From an uncultured Porphyromonadaceae bacterium (lineage in GTDB: Bacteria > Bacteroidota > Bacteroidia > Bacteroidales > Muribaculaceae): a stretch of 64,000 nt of DNA. This document shows positions 35,404 through 42,621 of this stretch, piece after piece (the first letter of the stretch is position 1; each line of letters opens with the position of its first letter). A program made the translations under genes and the position numbers. The stretch spans positions 1 through 64,000 of the forward strand of contig URMS01000007.1 in assembly GCA_900548975.1 (NCBI GenBank), written 5' to 3'. The notes below the pieces were generated by a model. The model was not told where the DNA came from. It did no database searches and was given only the letters and a program-made list of their open reading frames with translations.

Positions 35404-36869
35404 ACGAACTGCTCCACAATATCGGCCGCTTCCTCACCTACGACGCCTCGGCGCCCATGCTCTTTTCCTCGGGCACGTTCTGGGCGCTTTTTCTGGTGTT
35501 TATGCCCGTCTACGGGCTGCTGCGCAGCCGCTTATGGCAGATGGCTGTGTTTGTGGTGGCGTTCAGTTTCTTTTTCTACTATAAGAGCAGCGGCGTGTTT
35601 GTGTGTCTGCTTGCCGCTACGTCGCTGGTCGACTGGACGTTGTCGCGGATTATGTGCCGTCCCGGGCGAAGCCGTGCTTTCGGGCGCATATGCGTGGTAG
35701 TTTCGCTGCTGACATCGCTTGGCATACTGGCATATTTCAAATATGCCAATTTCTTCCTTTGGAATATCAACGCCATGGTCGGAGGCAACTTTCAGCCCCT
35801 CGATCTTGTGCTCCCGGTGGGCATATCGTTCTATACCTTTCAGTCAGTCAGCTATATAATCGATGTGTACAAGGGGAGGGTAGAGCCCACCGCCACGTGG
35901 CTCGAATATGCTTTTTTCCTGTCGTTCTTCCCGGCGCTCGTGGCCGGCCCCATAGTGCGCGCCGACTATTTCCTGCCGCAGATACGCGAAAACCGGCATG
36001 CCACCCGTTCCGAAGTGTATACCGGCCTGTGGCTGATAATACTCGGTGTGGTCAAAAAAGCCATAATCGCCGATTACATAGCCCAGTACAACGATCTCAT
36101 CTTTCAGACCCCCGGCGGATATTCGGGCTTCGAGACGTTGATGGGCATCATCGGGTATACCATGCAGATATACTGCGATTTCTCGGGATATTCCGACATG
36201 GCCATCGGTATAGCACTCATCATGGGCTTCAAACTGGCGAAAAACTTCAACTTCCCCTACAAGGCCCGCAATCTCACCGACTTCTGGCGCCGCTGGCACA
36301 TATCGCTTTCGACATGGCTGCGCGACTATATCTACATCCCTCTCGGCGGCAACCGCAAGGGCACGGCGCGGACCTATGTCAACAATTTCGCCACTATGCT
36401 CATAGGCGGTCTGTGGCACGGCGCAGCATGGAAATTCGTGTTCTGGGGAGCCATGCACGGCGCCGGTCTCGCCGTGCACAAGGCGAGCAAGCCCTGGCTT
36501 GGCCGCATCGGCGATTCCTGGCCCGTCAAGGCGGTTTCGTGGCTGCTCACCATGACGGTGGTGGCGCTGCTGTGGGTATTCTTCCGCGCTGATTCATGGA
36601 CCGATTCGTGGACCATTATCTCCGGCGTATTCCGCGACTTCTCGCCGGCCTATATACCCGCTTTCGCATCGGCCCGCACGCTCTGGCTCGTGCTCATGCT
36701 GGTGATCGTGGTGTCGCACTGTCTGCCCACGCGCTTCTGGGATGCCGCCCTCGCATGGTTCGTGCGCACGCCCTGGGTAGTCAAGTTGCTGATATTCGTC
36801 GTAGTGGTGCAGCTCGTTCTCGAGCTCCGCTCCTCCTCGGTCACACCCTTCATCTACTTCCAGTTCTAA
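35400..36869 (+). CDS. MBOAT-family membrane O-acyltransferase (AlgI/DltB-like)
   Basis: 489 residues with about eleven membrane segments. The AlgI/DltB signature is clear: VLPVGISFYTFQSVSYIIDV, the FFLSFFPALVAGPIVRA segment, LTDFWRRWHISLSTWLRDY and the catalytic-His region GGLWHGAAWKFVFWGAMHG near residue 340. It should bring acyl groups across the inner membrane for the SGNH partner encoded just upstream with a 4-base overlap. No alginate or teichoic acid genes are nearby, so the acceptor remains open. Confidence 0.9.
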   Translation: MNELLHNIGRFLTYDASAPMLFSSGTFWALFLVFMPVYGLLRSRLWQMAVFVVAFSFFFYYKSSGVFVCLLAATSLVDWTLSRIMCRPGRSRAFGRICVVVSLLTSLGILAYFKYANFFLWNINAMVGGNFQPLDLVLPVGISFYTFQSVSYIIDVYKGRVEPTATWLEYAFFLSFFPALVAGPIVRADYFLPQIRENRHATRSEVYTGLWLIILGVVKKAIIADYIAQYNDLIFQTPGGYSGFETLMGIIGYTMQIYCDFSGYSDMAIGIALIMGFKLAKNFNFPYKARNLTDFWRRWHISLSTWLRDYIYIPLGGNRKGTARTYVNNFATMLIGGLWHGAAWKFVFWGAMHGAGLAVHKASKPWLGRIGDSWPVKAVSWLLTMTVVALLWVFFRADSWTDSWTIISGVFRDFSPAYIPAFASARTLWLVLMLVIVVSHCLPTRFWDAALAWFVRTPWVVKLLIFVVVVQLVLELRSSSVTPFIYFQF

Positions 36870-36880
36870 ACGACCTCTCG

Positions 36881-37105
36881 ATTTTTGCATATTCGGGGAA
36901 AAATACTATCCATAAATTCGAGACCGGCAGTGCCGCCAATATCTCTCTGACTGCGCTTCTTGCACTTATGCGATGCACCGATATGCTCGAAGCCGTCGAA
37001 GATATATTCCCGGCCTTGCCACCGTCGCCCTATCTCGACATGCGCGCCGGTAAGCTCAAACAACGTGTAAAACCCTCAAAGAGCAAATCCACCGGCCAGA
37101 AGTAG
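36881..37105 (+). pseudogene. 5'-truncated XRE/HTH regulator remnant
   Basis: An open stretch without a credible start codon. It encodes a recognisable C-terminal half of a helix-turn-helix protein: GKNTIHKFETGSAANISLTA (recognition helix and following helix), then LLALMRCTDMLEAVEDIFPA and the characteristic end LPPSPYLDMRAGKLKQRVKP. The expected N-terminal helices are missing. The same frame continues upstream only as antisense-like text inside the MBOAT gene. This fits a remnant left by deletion or insertion at this edge of an accessory patch. It resembles HipB-like or toxin-antitoxin-associated regulators. Confidence 0.55.
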
Positions 37106-37150
37106 TCTGCCGGTTCTAAAAGTTTTTTGGGGACGTATTTTTGCTTTTAT

Positions 37151-37181
37151 TTTGATGTTTTATAAATAAATAGTATTTTTG
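37151..37181 (+). promoter_or_regulatory. Strong promoter of a non-coding RNA or leader
   Basis: TTTG at 37151-37154, a 19-base spacer, TATTTTTG at 37174-37181. It is a full match to the Bacteroidetes -33/-7 consensus. The nearest good start codon is more than 300 bases downstream. Confidence 0.85.
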
Positions 37182-37183
37182 CG

Positions 37184-37500
37184 AGTGCTGACTGCTCATG
37201 CAGAATCCCGGTCAACGGGAATAGCGGGAGGGTTGGCATGACATTATTAAGAAAGCGTTTACTCGACGCTCTTTCTTGACGCCTTGAAACTTCGCAACTT
37301 TCAGAATGAGTCAGGAATGGGGCAACAGGTAGATGCCTTGTGGATATGTATTATCTGATGATTTTTGGTACGCGAGTGCTGAATGTTGTCGTAAGCATAT
37401 TCTGCGTGAGGCTTCTGCAAGTTTGTCCGTTCTACTCATTCGGGCAATGCGAAGGCCTCAAGGCGTGGAACGGGCAAGCAGTTTGGCTCTCACGCTTTTT
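37184..37500 (+). ncRNA. Unidentified structured RNA (stand-alone or attenuating leader)
   Basis: About 317 bases from the predicted start to TTTTT at 37496-37500. Helices visible by eye: ACTGCT (37191-37196) with AGCAGT (37477-37482) closing the whole; CCCG-GTCAA-CGGG; AAGAAAG..CGT with ACG..CTTTCTT around a 7-base loop; TGACATT with AATG..GTCA; GGCA/TGCC; and a terminal stem GCGTGAG (37404-37410) with CTCACGC (37489-37495) directly before the T-tract. GAGGCTTC (37408-37415) can instead pair with GAAGGCCTC (37451-37459). I could not match it to RNase P, tmRNA, SRP or 6S RNA. The ORF of the surface protein begins just after, so a transcription-attenuating leader is also possible. Confidence 0.55.
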
Positions 37501-37604
37501 GTTTATGTAAGGCCATGGAAGAGAGTGTATTGGCGGAGGAATATCGTATGGTTTGGAATGCCGCAAATATCGCATTACTGCTCCGAATGTTGAGTGGTGG
37601 AAGT

Positions 37605-40600
37605 ATGAAAAAAGATCTTGAGTCTTTTGATTCCGGCGCCTTAAAATGGGTTCCGGAGGTCAGTAATAAAGATCAGGAAATAAAATGTAATATAAATGAC
37701 TCAGCATATAAGAGCCGTTGCAAAGCTATGTTGCTTTGCTTCCTACTGGCTGTCATTTGTTCGTTGAGATCATATGCGGAGACAGTGACAATAATCGACG
37801 ATCATGTGAAGTATGAAATTGATGAAGAAACTCAGACAGCTGTAGCGGTAGCCCTTGGCTTTGAAAATTATCCATATAAGGGCAATCATTACTATCGTGG
37901 ATATACCTACTATACAATAAAATCTAAGGTGTCCAAGGATGGTAAGGAATATCATGTGAAATCTATTGGCGATTTAACAACATTCAATGAGGCGAATTAT
38001 ACTTGTGAAAAAGCAATGACGGTATCCTCGACTATAATGATTGAAGAGGGTGTGGAAACAATTGATTATAGCGCTTTTAGTGGGATAGATATAGAATATA
38101 AAATGATCTATGGCGGAGAATTGAAAAAATATCGTTTATTCTCCGATATCAAAATATCTCTCCCGAAAACTATAAAGCGGATAAATAAATATGCATTCTC
38201 AGGTGTAACTATAAACAATCTTCAATTACCTTCAAATCTTGAGGAAATAGGAGAAGGATGCTTTAGATTCTGTAAGGGGATTAATAATCTAATAATCCCT
38301 AACAGTGTGAAGGTTATTGGTCCGGCTGCATTCTCAAAGTGTACGGATTTGACTACTCTCACCTTGTCGAATTCGTTAGAAGCCATTCCGGCAGACGCTT
38401 TTTATGGATGCTATAAACTGGAATCCGTCGATGTACCGAGGTCGGTAGAGACTATTGGAGCGCATGCGTTCTCCGGTTGTAAAGGTATGAAGCAAGTAGG
38501 ACTTCCGTCGTGGTTGGCATCAATAGGCGATGGCGTTTTTCAGAATTGTGAAACGATTGGGTCGATTAATATTCCTCAGAGTGTGGCTTATATCGGTAAG
38601 GCGGCATTTGCCGGGTGTTCGATGTTTAGATCGGCTACAATTCCTGCAGGGATCACTAATTTGCCCGATAGTGTGTTCTGTGGCTGTCGGTCCTTGACTG
38701 AGATATCATTGCCTGCGGGACTCAAATCTATTGGAGAAAGGGCTTTCTACGGCTGTTCGATATCCAAAGGTCTGCTTCTGCCTGAAGGGCTTGAGTCAAT
38801 AGGCGTATCGTCTTTTGTCAATTGCAAATTTCCACAACTTGTGATTCCGGAATCAACTATTGAGATCGGGCAGTATGCATTTTCTGGGAACGCGGCTCTT
38901 GTTTCCGCGAATATTGGACCGGGTATCAAAAGTCTTCCGGCTGAGACTTTCCGGAACTGTACTTCGCTTAAAGAGCTAAGTCTTTCCTCAAATCTGACTG
39001 AAATTGGAGAATTATGCTTTGATGGTTGTTCTTTACTCAAAGAAATAACATCGGATAATCCTGTCCCGCCTGCTGCCAAAAACAATACTTTTGCCGAAGC
39101 TGCATATGATAATGCTTTGGTGCTGGTACCGGCGAATGTATTGACCACTTATAGAAGTGCGCCGGTCTGGAAGTACTTTTCGAACTATGATGTAATCGTG
39201 AAGTCGGCGCAAGCTATTGTTGTCAGCCCTTCCCGGCTATCGGGTGTTTGCGGCGATAGCGGTAACTTTTCTTTGACTGTTATCCCGGAAGACGCCGCTA
39301 TTTCAGATATCACGTGGTCTTCGTCGGATTCAGAGATTGTTTCAGTATCCGTTGATGGCTCTTATGTATTAGGGTCAAAAATTGGTGAGGCTACAGTGAC
39401 GGCTAGTGCACAGACCGAAGGCGGTGCCCGGACGCTCTCGGCAACGTGTGAAGTTACAGTCCTGCCGACTATGGCTTCGGCTGTGATACTTGATAGATCG
39501 GAACTGACTCTTAAAGTGGGAACAACTGATAAAATTTCGGCAAAGGTGCTTCCCGAGACTACGAGCAATCAGACTATTGTTTGGAGTAGCTCAAACGATG
39601 ATGTCGCTGCTGTTAGCGCCGATGGCATAGTCACTGCCATTTCCGTTGGAGAGGCGGTTGTTATGGCCCGGTGCGGGTCGGTTACGGCAGAGTGCAGAGT
39701 TACGGTAGAGCCGATTGAAGCAATATCCATAGAGTTAAATCTGACTCGACTGGAACTACCTGCAAAAAGTGTATTCGGCCTAGTCGCATTTGTCTTTCCG
39801 GAGAATACCACAGATAAAACTGTGGTGTGGAGTAGTGATGACAGCAGTATTGCAAGTGTTGATGAACATGGATTTGTCACGGGTGTATCGGTAGGTTCTA
39901 CAACTATCAGAGCGATTTGTGGAAATGCTACTGCCATATGTATGGTTAAGGTTACACCTCCGTTGATAGAATCTATATTTCTCAATTACAGTGAACTTGA
40001 AGTTTCTGTGGGACAATCTGTTAAGCTTGAGACTTCGATATATCCCGAGGATGCGGCCTATACGGTAATCGAGTGGATGAGTGATAACGAGGAATGTGTA
40101 AGCGTAGATGCCAATGGCGTCGTGACGGGTCTTAAAGAAGGTCGCGCTATTGTGTCGGCATATTGGTGCGACATCTTTGCCAATTGTGTGGTAAATGTAC
40201 GTGCTGAGAAGATAGAATGGGATCAGACCATTCATTGTGCAGTTGGAGATAAAATCGAACTCACGGCAGAATCTTCCGCTCCCGAGTTGGTGAGATATAG
40301 AAGCATCAGGCCGGATGGCGGCTATCAGGTGGCTGATATAAGTTGTGAGAATGGGAAATGGTATGCCTCGTTCAACGGAGAAGGAGCACACGTGCTCGAA
40401 GCATATCTTGAAGGCAACGAGGACGTTAAGGCGGAGAGGCGTTTCAACGTAGTATCATCACACGACGGGCTGTTTTATATAAATGGCATTTATTATAGGT
40501 ATACGGATGATACCTGTGCTTCATATAAAGTCGTAAGAGGATACAATATGTATGTCGGAGATTACATGATTCCGGCTCGTGTCAACGGTATTGCCGTTGA

Positions 40601-41174
40601 TAGAATTGATAATTTCGCTTTTTATTCGTGTGAAGAACTTGGCTCGGTTACAATTGACGATGGTATAAGAGCCATCGGGATACAGGCTTTTGGCAATGGA
40701 TCTCTGTCAGCTATAACTATTCCCAAATCGGTTACGGAGATGAGCGATTATGTATTCAATGCCTTGAAAGGCCGCCTGCTTGATATCTATTTGCAGGCTA
40801 TGATTCCTTTGGTGGTCAAGGATAATATATTCAATGGTTTTGTGGACTACAATGCCTGTGTCCTGCATGTACCATATGGTACAACTGAAGTCTATCGTCA
40901 GGCCAACGTCTGGAAAAACTTTATCCATATAGTTGAAGATCAATTGTCTGGTGTTGGCGTGTATGATGCGGATGCATGTAGAGTGACTGTAGAGGACGGA
41001 GTCGTGTCGATCGACGGCGTTCAGGCGGGAGCTGAAGTCCGTATTATTAAGATTGACGGTACAGAAATATTCAGGAGTATCTCTGCTGGTACGACAATTA
41101 GCTTCGCTCCCGAATCGGCCGGATTATATATTGTCAAGACCGGTATAAAGACGCGCAAGCTGATTGTTAGATGA
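37605..41174 (+). CDS. BspA-like leucine-rich-repeat and Ig-like surface protein
   Basis: About 1189 residues from the ATG used. A hydrophobic export segment (MLLCFLLAVICSLRSYA) lies about 40 residues in, so an ATG at 37728 just before it is a serious alternative start. Then come about twelve LRR_5/BspA repeats of the form lxxIgxxaFxgC (38150-39060), four bacterial Ig-like (Big2) domains marked ITWSSSDSEIVSV, IVWSSSNDDVAAVSADG, VVWSSDDSSIASVDEHG and IEWMSDNEECVSVDANG (39200-40200), a short second LRR block, and a C-terminal sorting-like domain ending LYIVKTGIKTRKLIVR. BspA-type proteins mediate adhesion to host or bacterial surfaces. The gene is clearly AT-richer than its neighbours, which suggests acquisition by transfer. 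Confidence 0.85.
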   Translation: MKKDLESFDSGALKWVPEVSNKDQEIKCNINDSAYKSRCKAMLLCFLLAVICSLRSYAETVTIIDDHVKYEIDEETQTAVAVALGFENYPYKGNHYYRGYTYYTIKSKVSKDGKEYHVKSIGDLTTFNEANYTCEKAMTVSSTIMIEEGVETIDYSAFSGIDIEYKMIYGGELKKYRLFSDIKISLPKTIKRINKYAFSGVTINNLQLPSNLEEIGEGCFRFCKGINNLIIPNSVKVIGPAAFSKCTDLTTLTLSNSLEAIPADAFYGCYKLESVDVPRSVETIGAHAFSGCKGMKQVGLPSWLASIGDGVFQNCETIGSINIPQSVAYIGKAAFAGCSMFRSATIPAGITNLPDSVFCGCRSLTEISLPAGLKSIGERAFYGCSISKGLLLPEGLESIGVSSFVNCKFPQLVIPESTIEIGQYAFSGNAALVSANIGPGIKSLPAETFRNCTSLKELSLSSNLTEIGELCFDGCSLLKEITSDNPVPPAAKNNTFAEAAYDNALVLVPANVLTTYRSAPVWKYFSNYDVIVKSAQAIVVSPSRLSGVCGDSGNFSLTVIPEDAAISDITWSSSDSEIVSVSVDGSYVLGSKIGEATVTASAQTEGGARTLSATCEVTVLPTMASAVILDRSELTLKVGTTDKISAKVLPETTSNQTIVWSSSNDDVAAVSADGIVTAISVGEAVVMARCGSVTAECRVTVEPIEAISIELNLTRLELPAKSVFGLVAFVFPENTTDKTVVWSSDDSSIASVDEHGFVTGVSVGSTTIRAICGNATAICMVKVTPPLIESIFLNYSELEVSVGQSVKLETSIYPEDAAYTVIEWMSDNEECVSVDANGVVTGLKEGRAIVSAYWCDIFANCVVNVRAEKIEWDQTIHCAVGDKIELTAESSAPELVRYRSIRPDGGYQVADISCENGKWYASFNGEGAHVLEAYLEGNEDVKAERRFNVVSSHDGLFYINGIYYRYTDDTCASYKVVRGYNMYVGDYMIPARVNGIAVDRIDNFAFYSCEELGSVTIDDGIRAIGIQAFGNGSLSAITIPKSVTEMSDYVFNALKGRLLDIYLQAMIPLVVKDNIFNGFVDYNACVLHVPYGTTEVYRQANVWKNFIHIVEDQLSGVGVYDADACRVTVEDGVVSIDGVQAGAEVRIIKIDGTEIFRSISAGTTISFAPESAGLYIVKTGIKTRKLIVR

Positions 41175-41200
41175 TTATTTCTTTAAAATAATCTTTGGTA

Positions 41201-41234
41201 AAGCGTTCCGGGAGTCGAACCGGAACGCTTTTTT
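41201..41234 (+). terminator. Intrinsic terminator after the BspA-like gene
   Basis: AAGCGTTCCG (41201-41210) pairs with CGGAACGCTT (41221-41230), extended by one G-C pair in the loop, followed by TTTT. Confidence 0.9.
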
Positions 41235-41288
41235 CGCTTATCGGGAAGATGATAGGGGGCATAGGGTGGGGAAGTAGGGATTTTTGCG

Positions 41289-41296
41289 TAATTTTG
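41289..41296 (+). promoter_or_regulatory. -7 promoter box of serB
   Basis: TAATTTTG 20 bases before the ATG at 41317; a good TAnnTTTG match with a very short leader. Confidence 0.65.
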
Positions 41297-41316
41297 TGGC
41301 GGAAAATTGTTTTGCA

Positions 41317-42546
41317 ATGGAAGATATAGAACTTATACTGATAAATATATCGGGCTACGACCGGCCCGGCGTCACTTCGGCACTCACCGACATTCTGGCT
41401 CGCCACCAGGCCAATATACTGGATATCGGCCAGGCCGACATACATCATTCGCTTTCGCTGGGCATATTGTTCCGCACCACATCGGACCGCTCGGGCGACA
41501 TTATGAAGGATCTTCTCTTCAAGGCCTACGAACTGAGCGTGAAGATACGCTTTACACCCATCAGCATCGCCGACTACGAGGAGTGGGTGTCGATGCAGGG
41601 CAAGAACCGCTGGATTATCACCATACTGGGCCGTAGGCTTACGGCGCGCCATATAGCGCTCGTTACCGACGAAATAGCGCGCCAGGAACTCAACATCGAC
41701 AGCATTCAGCGCCTCACCGGCCGCGCGCCTCTGCGCGAGAACGAGGAGCCTCGCTCGAAGTCGTGCGTGGAATTTTCGGTCCGCGGCAATCCGCGCGATA
41801 TCCAGGCCATGCGCGGACGTTTCCTGCAGATATCGCAGAGCGAGGAATTCGACATCTCGCTGCAGGAAGACAATGTGTTCCGCCGCTGCCGCCGTCTCAT
41901 ATGCTTCGATATGGATTCGACCCTGATAGAGACGGAGGTAATCGACGAACTGGCCGACCGCGCCGGTGTTGGCGCCGAGGTACGGGTCATCACCGAGAGC
42001 GCCATGCGCGGCGAAATCGATTTCTGCGAGAGCTTCACACGGCGTGTGGCCCTGCTCAAGGGCCTCGACGAAAGCGTGATGCGCGAGATTGCCGAGAATC
42101 TGCCCATTACCGAGGGCGTGGAACGCATGATGCAGGTGCTCAGGCGCACCGGCTATAAGACGGCCATCCTCTCGGGCGGTTTCACCTATTTCGGCAACTA
42201 TCTGCGTCAGAAATTCGGCTTCGACTATGTGTATGCCAACGAACTCGAGATTGTCGACGGCAAGCTCACCGGCCGCTACGTGGGCGATATCGTCGACGGC
42301 AAGCGCAAGGCCGAGCTACTGCGCATCATTGCCCAGGTGGAGAACATCAACATAGCACAGACAATCGCCGTGGGCGACGGTGCCAACGACCTGCCCATGC
42401 TTTCGACCGCCGGTCTGGGCATAGCCTTCCATGCCAAACCCAAGGTGAAGCAGACCGCCCGCCAGTCGATATCGACCATCGGGCTCGACGGCGTGCTCTA
42501 TTTCCTGGGATTCAAAGACAGTTTCATATCGGGTTCTGGACTTTGA
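41317..42546 (+). CDS. serB: Phosphoserine phosphatase with ACT domains
   Basis: Last step of serine synthesis, 409 residues. An N-terminal ACT region (about 1-170, opening IELILINISGYDRPGVTSAL, with a second ACT-like repeat) precedes a HAD domain: nucleophile motif CFDMDSTLIETEVIDELA at about 195-212, AILSGGFTYF, and motif IV AVGDGANDLPML near 350. The ATG at 41317 is used; a TTG 33 bases upstream would overlap the promoter box. ACT domains suggest allosteric control by an amino acid, as in the mycobacterial enzyme. It is flanked by a terminator upstream. Confidence 0.94.
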   Translation: MEDIELILINISGYDRPGVTSALTDILARHQANILDIGQADIHHSLSLGILFRTTSDRSGDIMKDLLFKAYELSVKIRFTPISIADYEEWVSMQGKNRWIITILGRRLTARHIALVTDEIARQELNIDSIQRLTGRAPLRENEEPRSKSCVEFSVRGNPRDIQAMRGRFLQISQSEEFDISLQEDNVFRRCRRLICFDMDSTLIETEVIDELADRAGVGAEVRVITESAMRGEIDFCESFTRRVALLKGLDESVMREIAENLPITEGVERMMQVLRRTGYKTAILSGGFTYFGNYLRQKFGFDYVYANELEIVDGKLTGRYVGDIVDGKRKAELLRIIAQVENINIAQTIAVGDGANDLPMLSTAGLGIAFHAKPKVKQTARQSISTIGLDGVLYFLGFKDSFISGSGL

Positions 42547-42621
42547 ACAATCGGCCGCCGGCCGTGTTATTATTTCAAAGTCATAACTTTTCAACTGTTT
42601 ATTTCATCTATTGTGCGAGTC

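Larger units (their letters stand above)
37106..37604. other. Gene-free 499-base stretch with promoter and structured RNA
   Basis: Contains the strong promoter at 37151-37181 and the structured RNA element to 37500, then about 100 bases up to the ATG used for the surface protein. Short open frames inside it look incidental. The base composition of its flanks is AT-richer than that of the ribosomal region. Confidence 0.6.

Noticed and set aside
37184..37500. RNase P RNA, tmRNA, SRP RNA or 6S RNA
   Set aside because: The P4 core of RNase P, the tRNA-like end of tmRNA and the SRP tetraloop region were looked for and not seen. The length and helix layout do not fit a simple 6S rod.
37333..37593. 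86-codon open frame inside the structured RNA region
   Set aside because: Overlaps the hairpins and T-tract; no homology recognised, and it is better explained as non-coding RNA.
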